From assembly GCA_039583875.1 (NCBI GenBank), contig CM077151.1, forward strand, positions 28,038,390-28,102,389: 64,000 nt of DNA, written 5' to 3'. Below are positions 53,255 to 63,230 of this stretch, piece by piece; position 1 is the stretch's first letter, and each line of letters opens with the position of its first letter. The DNA is from Platanthera guangdongensis. Taxonomy: Eukaryota > Streptophyta > Magnoliopsida > Asparagales > Orchidaceae. The position numbers and the translations under genes were made by a program. The notes beneath the pieces were generated by a model that saw nothing but the letters and a program-made list of their open reading frames with translations, searched no databases and was not told the DNA's origin.

Positions 53255-54060
53255 AAAGCCGCAATTGAAAATATGTAAAGTCGTAATTATGTAAACATTA
53301 ATTTATTTTAACTCCGTATTTTAAAAATGATGTTGATAGCCCTGGAGCATTGTTGAATGAAGGTTTACACAGTTAAATTTATATGATTCTATTGCGCTCT
53401 GTAGTAATTTTTTTAAATCTAGAATTGTGTCAAAGGCTGAAGAATTTAGTTGATAGGTCTTATGAGAGTGTTGAATGTTCTAGAGAAGGCTTGAATGAGG
53501 AGGTCCTTAAACACAGTAGCCTTTGTCATTTTTCACCACAGTTCTTGAGTGAGTTTGATTTAATGAGTTGTAAATGGCGAACCCTTGTGAAAGATCATTG
53601 TGGGCGCAAGTTTGTTAAGTGTACGTTTAGTGATGTAGAACTACTTTCAAGGAATACTTACTATGAATTCTCCTTTAACTTTGCAAAACTAAAATCAAGT
53701 GCGCCTTTCATTCATCTTTCAAAACTATAAAAACTTTCCTCTAAGTTGACTTTGCTAACATAGATATGTGCAAGGCTAATTTAATGGAAGATCTTTTCGG
53801 ATCTTTTTGGTAAACGTATGTTAGTGAGCATGTTTGCTATTTCGGTACTTTTGAAAGAAAAAGAGAACGTTTTTGTAAATCATTTAAAATTAATGATGAG
53901 ATCCTACTAAATGACCCTTCTCATTAAAAGCAAAATATGAAGGATTTGCAGAGGATAACTCTAAAATATTGTAGAACAAAGGAGTACATAATAAAATCTA
54001 GATAATTCTAGTGTGCTCTAGGGTACACAAATCTATAGAGTAGTGCGGAAGGTTCATGAG
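53255..54060. other. Intergenic stretch with one unassigned ORF
   Basis: A 115-codon + strand ORF (53383-53730) contains FVKCTFSDVELLSRNTYYEF. I do not recognise it and it shows no clear promoter or family. Most likely chance or decayed transposon. Confidence 0.3.
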
Positions 54061-54074
54061 TTTAGGCGAGTGTA

Positions 54075-54117
54075 GAATATTCTAGAAAGATCTTATATGA
54101 GTGGAGTTCTATATAAA
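54075..54117 (+). promoter_or_regulatory. Heat-shock-element trimer and TATA box upstream of TRM112
   Basis: GAATATTCTAGAA (54075-54087) is a perfect three-unit nGAAnnTTCnnGAAn heat-shock element. TATATAAA lies 23 bp downstream at 54110-54117, about 215 bp before the TRM112 start codon. It could be the gene's promoter or the relic of a retrotransposon LTR. Confidence 0.5.
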
Positions 54118-54331
54118 AAGGTACAATCTCCATTGTTCATTACCTATTCAAATTTTTTAAGCTGTTCTGAAAAAATATATTACAAAGTGGGTAAGCTATG
54201 CAACGACCCATATTGACATCCGGCCCGCCTTACAACAAATACCTGCCCCTAGTGCCCTACTCGAAATAAAAAGGGTCGGCCGAGCGATCGCCGATCATCG
54301 TGTGAGAGTGGCGAGAGAGGGCGCGAGAGCG

Positions 54332-54709
54332 ATGAGGCTTCTCACGCACAACATGCTGGCCTGCAACATCAAGGGCGTGACGAACGGCTACCCGCTGCGG
54401 CTGGAGGCTGAGAAGTGGGTAGAGAAGGAGGTGGACTTCAACGCCGATTTCCTCCGAGGCGTTTTCCCCAAGATCGACTGGCCTGCCCTCGTCGGCGCCG
54501 CCCGCGCTCTCGGCTTCCACGATCTCCTTCCCGTTGACGCCCCGGACCCGTCAGTCCTTGCCTCGGACGATGAATTGCTCCGCCGATTCCACCGCGCCCT
54601 CCTTCAGCTCCACGTTGAGGAGGGCGGCCTCGTTTGCCCTGAAACTAGCCGTCGATTCCCCATAAACAAGGGAATCCCCAACATGCTTCTCCACGAGGAC
54701 GAGGTTTGA
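54332..54709 (+). CDS. TRM112: TRM112-type multifunctional methyltransferase activator subunit
   Basis: 125-residue small zinc-binding-type protein that partners and activates methyltransferases acting on tRNA, rRNA and translation release factor (established for TRM112; the Arabidopsis homologue SMO2 also affects cell division). The sequence shows the conserved start MRLLTHNMLACNIKGV, EVDFN, FPKIDWPALV, a middle helical region, and the C-terminal EEGGLVCPE...GIPNMLLHEDEV. Length matches the usual 120-125 residues. An upstream in-frame ATG at 54302 would add ten residues (MRVAREGARA) not found in the family, so the second ATG was chosen. Single exon, GC-rich unlike its surroundings. It is the only intact host gene fully inside the window. 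Confidence 0.96.
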   Translation: MRLLTHNMLACNIKGVTNGYPLRLEAEKWVEKEVDFNADFLRGVFPKIDWPALVGAARALGFHDLLPVDAPDPSVLASDDELLRRFHRALLQLHVEEGGLVCPETSRRFPINKGIPNMLLHEDEV

Positions 54710-55142
54710 TTCATCACTTCGATTTTCTGTAAGGTGCGAGGGTTTTGTTGTTTATGCAGGTTTTCAAGAATCATCTTCTCTTTTTTCCCCATTAATCTCT
54801 TTTAGATCTGTTAAACGTGTACAATGATGCAATTGCTAATCTCAATTTCAGTAGGATCTTGAGTTTTAATTTATACTCCTTCAAGCATAAATTGAGACAC
54901 TAGCATTTCTCTAATCTCAATGTTTTTGGATTATTGATGCATGTTAGATAGTAATTTAATACCATGACTATAAATATGCAATATATATATTTGTGTAGAA
55001 ATATCATGTGATTTGTTGTTACTAATTAGTTTAAATTTTTGGTTTAGGGTAAAATTTGAGATTGAGCTGTCTCTGATATGTTCCTTTCCAGAAAGGGATG
55101 ACCCACAGTAAAATGCAAACAATTTGATAAAGCTAATAAGAC
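54710..55142. other. TRM112 3' flank
   Basis: AT-rich; should contain the 3' UTR. No other feature before the copia LTR at 55143. Confidence 0.4.
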
Positions 55143-55541
55143 TGTGCGAACAAGAAAAAATAGAGCGAAATTTGAAATAACAGAATTTTTATTATATAAA
55201 AAACTAAGTATTACAAAGATATAGCCTTTCTTTTATAGAATGAAGGAGATAAGAGAAATTACAAATAAGAAATGTGAGATAAATAATTACAGGTATAAGC
55301 TGCTATACAAACCGCACGATTAGACGAATAGGCTAACCGTTCGGCAACAACTATAAAGAGAAGACAAGCCACTAAGGGAGACCGCTAGAGCGCCCGGTCT
55401 TCAAGTCGCCTGCGACAAACCGCTAGACCCCCCGATCTCCAAGCAGCAACATCTCGGCTACCAAACTGCTGGAGAGAAACCGCCAGACCGCGCGGTCTTC
55501 AAGCTGCCAGGGTCAGACCGCCCGGTCACCATACAACAACA
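55143..55541 (-). repeat. 3' LTR of copia element L
   Basis: About 399 bp, plus-strand ends TGTGCGAACAAG and TACAACAACA. On the minus strand it is preceded by the purine-rich GCTTGAGGAGTAG. Contains several GACCGCNCGGTC-type palindromes (55385-55530). The left border is inferred from TG only. Confidence 0.65.
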
Positions 55542-55548
55542 CTACTCC

Positions 55549-56941
55549 TCAAGCTGGAGCATATATATCAATCATGTCCAACTTGTCGCAAATGTGAAAA
55601 AAGAAAACGGACATAGGCTTGGTGAAGATATCTGCTAACTCGTTGTCGGAGGTAACGAACGGAATACAAATCTGATTCTTCAAAATCTCTTCCCGAATAA
55701 AATGACAGTCGACTTCAATGTGCTTTGTTCTCTCATGAAAGACCGGATTTTTGGAGATATATATAGCGGTGTTGTTGTCGCAGAACATAAGTAGATGATG
55801 GTTGTAGACCTCTCCTAAGTCAAGCATGAGAGACCGTAACCACTTTAATTCACATGTGGTCGACTTCATACTTCGATATTCCGCTTCTTCACTAGACCTG
55901 GAGACGACAGACTGTTTCTTACTCTTCCAGCTCACAAGGTTTCCCCCCACAAATGTGCAAAAGCCCGATTTGGACTTGCGTTCTCATTTATCATCAACAT
56001 AGCTAGAATCCGAGTACGCTTCAACTTTTAAATGACCATTCTTCTGAAACAGTAGTCCTTTACCTGGCGCCGCTTTAATATAATTCAATATCCTTAGGTC
56101 AGACTGTGGATGACAATTCCTAGGAGCTTGCATGAACTGGCTAACTTTGCCTGCAACGTAGGAGATGTCAGGTCTGGTTATCGTGAGATAAATGAGTTTG
56201 CCGACCAGACGTCTTTACCTCGTAACATTGATAGAGGAGGCGAGTCATCTGTCCAGGTTTTATCTTCTCCAGTAGCCATGAGGCATCAGACAGATTTAGC
56301 CCCAGTCAACCCTGTCTCTTTTAGAGGATCAAGAGCATACTTACATTATGAGAGGACCAAGGAGTTGGACTTTCGAGAGATTTCTATCCCCAGAAAGTAT
56401 TTTGGGGAGCCAATATCCTTCGTGACCAAGTGTTAACAGAGATGTTTCTTTGTCAAGACTACCACAGCCTGGTCATCTACAGTGAGAAGAATATCATACA
56501 CATATACGGCAAGAACCACCAGACCCAGAGAGGTTTTGCGAATGAACAATGAGTGATCGTCAGAACTTATTGTAAAACCCACGACCGTCACAATGCCGCT
56601 AAACTTGTCAAACCAAACCCGAGGGCTTTGCTTTATGCCATAAATGACCTTCAGCCTGCATACCCGTGTCTCCCCCTGAGCAAAATACCCAGGAGGTTGC
56701 TCCATGTAGACATCCTCCTGAAAATCACCATAGAGAAATGCATTCTTGACATTCAGCTGGGAAATGGGTCAATCTCTGTTGACAGCCACAGAGAGGGGTA
56801 CCTGAATAGTGCTGAGACGAGTAACGAGAGAGGTGTCAAAATAATCAACACCATAAGTCTGAGTGAAGCCTTTGGCGATAAGGCGTGCCTTATAACGATC
56901 CATACTGTCGTCCAGACTGAACTTCACAACAAAGACCCAGC
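55549..56941 (-). pseudogene. Copia L reverse transcriptase (3' part) and RNase H
   Basis: The minus strand reads [22 protein letters not shown] (56900-56830), PPGYFAQGETRVCRLKVIYGIKQSPRVW, YVYDILL where the catalytic YVDD is expected (an Asp is replaced by Tyr), then RNase H with GGNLVSWKSKKQSVV, AEYRSMKSTTCEL, FCDNNTAIYI and KHIEVDCHFIREEI. The altered active site and stops mean it is dead. Confidence 0.88.
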
Positions 56942-58102
56942 TGTTGAAGCCAAAATTGACCTCTGTGGAGTTCGGGGTCCCTGAAAGGGGTGACCTCACA
57001 CCTACTACACTCGAGAGAACGTCACGGATCGGAGACTTAGGAGACTATGAACAGACCTTCGGCTCTAGCGCGGAGGTCCCACCTCACACCCGGAAGGCTA
57101 CCGGAGCTCTTCCCCTCCCTTACCAAAGGGCTAGGCTAGGCGCCTTGGAGAGCTCTCTCTACTCTACCAAAAAGAAGGTAAGGGAGGAGGAAGCTAAGAA
57201 AAGGATCCTCTCCAAGGCACCCAAGGGGGTCTATTTATAGTTTTCCAAATCTCAGGGGCCAAAAATGACCAAAATACCCCCACGGCCAAAAGGCCTCGGG
57301 CCAATAGGAAACCGCCACGCCTGGGGGTAGAGAAGGAAAAACGCGTCACCCAAAGCTAAAAGGGGACCCACCCTGCGGGACGGGGCGAGACCCGGCCTGA
57401 GGGCCGGTCTCGCCCGGCCTACCCGCCGGGCTGGGCGAGACCCGGCCTGGGGCCGGTCTCGCCCGGCCTGCCCGCGGGGCTGGGCGAGACCCGTCCCGAG
57501 GGCCGGTCTCGCATGGCCTACCCGCGGGCTGGGCGAGACCCTGCCCGGGGGCCGGTCTCTCCCGGCCAACCCGCGGGGCTGGGCGAGACCCGGCCCGAGG
57601 GCCGGTCTCGCCCGGCCTACCCGCCGGGTCGGGCGAGACCCGGCCTGGGGCCGGTCTCCCCCGGCTGCCCGCGGGGCTGGGCGAGACCCGGCCCGAGGGC
57701 CGGTCTCGCCCGGCCAACCAGCTGGGCTGGGCGAGACCCGGCCTGGGGCCGGTCTCGCCTCGCTGCTCGTGGGGCGGGGCAAGACCCGGCCCGAGGGCCA
57801 GTCTCGCCCGGCCTACCTGCCGGGCTCGGGGCCGGTCTTACCGGCCTGGGGGGAAAAAGGGGGAGGGGGAGTGCCTGCTGATCCCGCCTCCACACCCAAT
57901 TGGCCCGGGCTGGTGTCTTCCAACCTGCCGCCCTCACACTCCAACTAAGGGGCCGCTGGGGGAGGTCGATTTCTCCTCCCCCTACTAGTATGTTTCCAAG
58001 CTAGAGCCAAAATTGGCCACCGAGAGTTCAAAATACACAAAAAGCTTAAAAACTAAGCACGTCTCATCTAGGGTCCACTCTTCGCGAATACGGGGTTGTA
58101 CA
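56942..58102 (-). repeat. 3' LTR of element M
   Basis: 1161 bp. Carries nine copies of a GC-rich unit of about 50 bp. Followed on the plus strand by the complement of a polypurine tract (TGATCCCCGCTCTTTTC). Confidence 0.92.
57381..57850. repeat. GC-rich about 50-bp repeats in the M 3' LTR, nine copies
   Basis: Units of the form GGGCGAGACCCGGCC-x-GGGCCGGTCTCGCCC plus a spacer. Each unit has the inverted repeat GAGACC..GGTCTC and can form a hairpin. ORFs across this region on either strand are artefacts. Confidence 0.92.
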
Positions 58103-58261
58103 TGATCCCCGCTCTTTTCGAGGTTGGCACAAGCTCGGAAAGAAACATCCAACCCAACGTATTCGCGGAGTGTAACTTCCCTGCGGGGTCAACCTGTCAT
58201 GCCAGCTATGGGAGCCTGGGTGGCGAGAGCTTCTCTGGGTAACAAACTTGGCTCCCACGAG

Positions 58262-59640
58262 AGATCAACCAGCTCTGTCAGCTAGTGAGAGCCTGACAGC
58301 GGAATCCATCTCGGAGCAAAGGACTTGGCTTCCACGAGAGATCAACCTGCCCTGCCAGCTAGGTGAGAGCCTGACAGCGGAATCCATCTCGAGGTGAGAC
58401 CTTCCCACCCTCCGAGAGATCAACCTGCCCTGCCAGCTAGGTGAGAGCCTGCCAGCGGAATCCATCTCGAGGTGAGACTTTCCCACCCTCCGAGAGATCA
58501 ACCTGCCCTGCCAGCTAGGTGAGAGCCTGACAGCGGAATCCATCTCGAGGTGAGACCTTCCCACCCTCCGAGAGATCAACCTGTCCTGCCAGCTAGGTGA
58601 GAGCCTGACAGCGGAATCCATCTCGAGGTGAGACCTTCCCACCCTCCGAGAGATCAACCTGCCCTGCCAGCTAGGTGAGAGCCTGGCAGCGGAATCCATC
58701 TCGAGGTGAGACCTTCCCACCATCCGAGTGATCAACCTGCCCTGCCAGCTAGGTGAGAGCCTGGCAGCGGAATCCATCTCGAGGTGAGACCTTCCTACCC
58801 TCCGAGAGATCAACGTGCCCTGCCAGCTAGGTAAGAGTCTAGCAGCGAAATTCATCTCGGGGTGAGACCTTCCCACCCTCCGAGAGATCAACCTGCCCTG
58901 CCAGCTAGGTGAGAGCCTGGCAGCGGAATCCATCTCGAGGTGAGACCTTCCTACCCTCCGAGAGATCAACCTTCCCTGCCAGCTAGGTGAGAGCCTGGCA
59001 GCGGAATCCATCTCGAGGTGAGACCTTCCCACCCTCCGAGAGATCAACCTGCCCTGCCAGCTAGGTGAGAGTCTGGCAGCAGAATCCATCTCGCGGTGAG
59101 ACCTTCCTACCCTCCGAGAGATCAACCTGCCCTGCCAGCTAGGTGAGAGCCTGGCAGCGGAATCCATCTCGGGGTGAGACCTTCCCCCCCTCCGAGAGAT
59201 CAACCTGCCCTGCCAGCTAGGTGAGAGCCTGGCAGCGGAATTCATCTCGGGGTGAGACCTTCCTACCCTCCGAGAGATCAACCTGCCCTGCCAGCTAGGT
59301 GAGAGCCTGACAGCGGAATCCATCTCGGGGTGAGACCTTCCCACCCTCCGAGAGATCAACCTGCCCTGTCAGCTAGGTGAGAGCCTGGCAGCGGAATCCA
59401 TCTCGAGGTGAGACCTTCCCACCCTCCGAGAGATCAACCTGCCCTGCCAGCTAGGTGAGAGTCTGACAGCGGAATCCATCTCGAGGTGAGACCTTCCCCC
59501 CTCCGAGAGATCAACCTGCCCTGCCAGCTAGGTGAGAGTCTGGCAGCGGAATCCATCTCGAGGTGAGACAACTAGACATCAACGAGAGGTACCACCGGCC
59601 CTGCCCAGCTAGTGAGAGCCTGGGCAGCGGGACCGTCTCG
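58262..59640 (-). repeat. 78-bp tandem repeat array of element M
   Basis: About 17-18 copies with a 77-78 bp period. The sense-strand core is CCGCTGCCAGGCTCTCACC followed by TAGCTGGCAGGGCAGG. The core contains the inverted repeat CTGCCAG/CTGGCAG around a 12-base loop. As 78 is a multiple of three, a 364-codon ORF with a 26-residue repeat (58265-59359, minus) stays open; I treat it as a by-product. Confidence 0.94.
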
Positions 59641-59800
59641 GAGCAAAAGAACTAAGCATCTCAATCAATCCTTACCAAATCCGACATCCTCAAACGGGAA
59701 GAAATAGATGGGTTACATGATCCCCCCGACCCAGCTGGTCAGGGGTAGCACTTGTTACAAGACAAGAAAAATGAAAAAACTACCGCAAGGCGAGGCACCC

Positions 59801-61955
59801 TCATGGGGCCTGGGCATGACGACCGTCTTCTGCTTCCTTTTCCTCGGGCACTTCCATCTTGCTCAAGCTCTCCATGACCTTCTCCATCTCCTCTGCCTGG
59901 GCCAACCAAGAGATGGTGTTGACAACCGTGACGTAGCACTGCCTTGCCATCCTGGAGTCCCTCTTGACTCTGACCTGGATCCCTCCGGAGCTGAGCTTGA
60001 TGCATTGGTGGAAGGAAGATGACACGCAACGAAAGGCGCTGATGAGGGGCCTTCCGAAGATGGCGTTGTAGCTGCTTGGAGCGTCAACAATGACGAACCG
60101 GCAGTTCCTTGAGGCCCCTCCCAACTTTACTTGGAGTCCTACTCCACCTTCGACCTCCTTTCTTTCTCCTGAGAATCCGAACAGGGGTCCGTCCGATGCC
60201 AACACCCTCCTTGGCTCTACCTTCATCTCCTCAAACGCCTTCCTGAAAACGACGTTGACGGAGCTCCCGTTGTCAACCAAGATTCGGGAGACGTTGTAGC
60301 CCTCGATGGCCGTCTGGATGACCAGCGCATCACAGAACGGATCCTCATGATCCGGTAGGTCCTTCACCGAGAAGGTGATCTTCTCCTCCTGGGGCGGGGT
60401 CTGGGAGGTTGAGGCGACGCTCCTTCGGTACATGACATGGAGGCTTGCCTTCCGAGTGGCCTCGATCCCCACTCCACCATGGATCACTGCTATACCGCCT
60501 CGGGGTCCGACATCGACCCGGTCCCTCACAAACATCATCCCCTCCTTCTCTGGGCAGAACCTCTTCAACCCGCACTGGTGGCTGTGGCTGGGCAGGGTCT
60601 CTTGCCCCCTCACTTCCAGGAACTCGGGGCAGGTAGCTGTGGCGTGCCCCTCCACCTGGTGGAAGTCACAGTACGACAACTCTACCCTGACCCTTCTCCT
60701 TCCCTGGCGGTTCCTCCTCTCTCTTCGACCAATCTCCATCGCTTGCTGTGGTGGGGGCAGGAGCTGCCTAGGGGCTTGCCTCTGGAAGTTGAACCTCCCT
60801 TGGCCCCCATGGAAGTTTCCCCATCTTGGGCGTAACCTCTTCCCGGACCCTGAACGGGTCCTCTCTGTTGTCTCCAACCTGGCTCTGGACCCTCCTGAGC
60901 TCTCCGCTCCTCCCTCTTTCTTCCTTCCTGATGCCTTGAGCCACCTTGCTCCTTTGACTCCGTCTCCGTTAGCTCTGCCAACTTCTTGACAAATGCCGGG
61001 TTGGCCGCCTCCATGGCAATCTCCTCCGCCGCCCTTTCCATCAGCTCCTCGAAGGAAAAGGGGGCCTTCCGGGTCAAGCTCATCTTGAAGAAGCCCTCCT
61101 TCAGCCCAACGGTGAAGGCCATCTGGAGAGCATACCCTGGCATCTCCTGGACCTCCAGGATCTCCTCTTGGAACCTGTCTACGTAACGGGCCAGCGACTC
61201 CTCGGCCCCCTGCCTTATCAGGAAGATGGACTCAGGACTTCTCTTCCGCTTCTTGGATGTGGAGAAGCGAAGCTGAAAGCTCCGGCTCAAGTCCTCGAAC
61301 CCATAGATTGACCTCGGAGGGAGTTGATGGAAACAGTCTCTTGCCTTCTCCTTCAACGTGATCGCAAAGAGGCGACACTTGAAGGCATCCGTCATCGGCC
61401 TGATGGAGACGGCGTCCCGAACCACTGCAGGTGCTGAACGGGGTCATCCTTCCCGGTGTAGTAAGCCATGTCTGGCTCTCTGAACCCCTCGGGAACGGGA
61501 GCTGAGACGATCAGCTCGCTGAAGGGTGACCCCCTAATGGGTGGTCTCGCCACCTGCACTCGCGCAACCGGCTCGCCTGGGAGGTTGGCACTCGCCGGGC
61601 TGGAGAACAGCTCCCGACCGGTGAGGTCTCGCTCGACCCCATCTCCCATCCTCTCCTTCCCTGGCCTTCTTCCTGGTGCACTTCCTTCTCCCCCCGCTGG
61701 GGTCATCTCGCCTAGACCCCTGGGAGTCGACTCGTCGAGGGGGGAAGCTAGCTCCTGGGGGGTCGGGGTGGAGCTACCACCCTGAGGAGCAATGCTTCGC
61801 AGTATCTCCATGATTCCCTGGATGGAGGTCATGAACTCTTGTCTCCCCACAAAGGGTCCTGAGCCAGGGAGCTCGCCGAGATCATCACTACCTCCCTGAC
61901 CTCCAGTCATGACTCTCTCCCTAGATCTTCTGTGCTGGTCACTCTCCACGCTCAC
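59801..61955 (-). pseudogene. Element M gag-protease remnant
   Basis: Begins [19 protein letters not shown] at 61955. Gag runs to DPVQHLQWF, where a one-base loss near 61425 shifts the frame, and continues with [17 protein letters not shown] and [13 protein letters not shown] second frame change near 60870 leads to a zinc-knuckle-like YCDFHQVEGHATATC and the protease with SRILVDNGSSVNVVF, keeping the D-N-G active site typical of the Tat lineage, and [18 protein letters not shown]. It ends near 59801. In better shape than the copy in H, but still not one open frame. Confidence 0.88.
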
Positions 61956-61965
61956 CGCACCAAAG
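61949..61965 (-). other. Primer-binding site of element M
   Basis: The minus strand directly after the 5' LTR reads CTTTGGTGCGGTGAGCG, the same as in element H apart from the first base. Confidence 0.65.
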
Positions 61966-63225
61966 TGTTGAAGCCAAAATTGACCTATGTGGAGTTCGGG
62001 GTCCCTGAAAGGGGTGACCTCACACCTACTACACTCGAGAGAACGTCACAGATCGGAGACTTAGGAGACTATGAACAGACCCTCGGCTCTAGCGCGGAGG
62101 TCACACCTCACACCCGGAAGGCTACCTGAGCTCTTCCCCTCCCTTACCAAAGGGCTAGGCTAGGCGCCTTGGAGAGCTTTCTCTACTCTACCAAGAAGAA
62201 GGTAAGGGAGGAGGAAGCTAAGAAAGGATCCTCTCCAAGGCACCCAAGGGGGTCTATTTATAGTTTTCCAAATCTCAGGGGCCGAAAATGACCAAAATAC
62301 CCCCACGGCCAAAAGGCCTCGGGCCAATAAGAAACCGCCACGCCGGGGGGTAGAGAAGGAAAAACGCGTCACCCAAAGCTAAAAGGGGACCCACCCTGCG
62401 GGACGGGGCGAGACCCGGCCTGAGGGCCGGTCTCGCCCGGCTTACCCGCCGGGCTGGGTGAGATCCGGCCTGGGGCCGGTCTCGCCTGGCTGCCCGCGGG
62501 GCTGGGCGAGACCCGGCCCGAGGGGCCGGTCTCGCCCGGCCTACCCGCCGGGCAGGGCGAGACCCGGCCCGAGGGCCGGTCTCGCCCGGCCTACCCGTCG
62601 GGCTGGGCGAGACCCGGCCCGAGGGCGGGTCTCGCCCGGCCTACCCGCCGGGCCGGGCGAGACCCGGCCCGAGGGCCGGTCTCGCCTGGCTGCCCGCAGG
62701 GCGGGGCGAGACCCGACCCGAGGGCCGGTCTCGCCCGGCCTACCCGCCGGGCGGGGCGAGACCCGGCCTGGGGCCGGTCTCCCCCGGCTGCCCGCGGGGC
62801 TGGGCGAGACCCGGCCCGAGGGCCGGTCTCGCCCGGCCAACCCGCCGGGCTGGGCGAGACCCGGCCTGGGGCCGGTCTCGCCTCGCTGCCCGTGGGGCGG
62901 GGCGAGACCCGGCCCGAGGGCCGGTCTCGCCCGGCCTACCCGCCGGGCTCGGGGCCGGTCTTGCCGGCCTGGGGGGAAAAAGGGGGAGGGGGAGTGCCTG
63001 CTGATCCCGCCTCCACACCCAATTGGTCCGGGCTGGTGCCTACCAACCTGCCGCCCTCACACTCCAACTAAGGGGCCGCTGGGGGAGGTCGATTTCTCCT
63101 CCCCCTACTAGTATGTTTCCAAGCTAGAGCCAAAATTGGCCACCGAGAGTTCAAAATACACAAAAAACTTAAAAACTAAGCACGCCTCATCTAGGGTCCA
63201 CTATTCGCGAATACGGGGTTGTACA
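61966..63225 (-). repeat. 5' LTR of element M
   Basis: 1260 bp, 99 bp longer than the other LTR; the difference equals two extra GC-rich repeat units. Few substitutions separate the two LTRs outside the repeats. Confidence 0.92.
62404..62970. repeat. GC-rich about 50-bp repeats in the M 5' LTR, eleven copies
   Basis: Same unit as at 57381-57850, counted as eleven copies against nine in the other LTR. Confidence 0.92.
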
Positions 63226-63230
63226 CCAGC

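Larger units (their letters stand above)
56942..63225 (-). mobile_element. Tat-lineage non-autonomous element M inside copia L
   Basis: LTRs 56942-58102 (3') and 61966-63225 (5'), plus-strand ends TGTTGAAG and GGTTGTACA. Perfect target duplication CCAGC at 56937-56941 and 63226-63230, inside the copia reverse transcriptase. Interior of 3863 bp: primer site, gag-protease remnant, then a 78-bp tandem repeat array. No reverse transcriptase, RNase H, integrase or antisense gene. LTR start, primer site, Gag wording and repeat core match element H, so both belong to one family. Confidence 0.94.

Noticed and set aside
53383..53730. 115-codon ORF as a small host gene
   Set aside because: No recognised family, no clear promoter, AT-rich context near transposon debris; kept only as a note.
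54302..54331. Earlier in-frame ATG for TRM112
   Set aside because: Would add ten Arg/Ala-rich residues absent from the family; the downstream ATG starts with the conserved MRLL-HNML.
57252..57937. Overlapping Gly/Arg/Pro-rich ORFs on both strands
   Set aside because: Products of GC-rich 50-bp LTR repeats; the same pattern recurs at 62458-63111 in the other LTR.
58265..59359. 364-codon ORF with a 26-residue repeat (minus strand)
   Set aside because: It stays open only because the 78-bp tandem unit is a multiple of three; no start context, no known domain, and the related array in H has no such frame.
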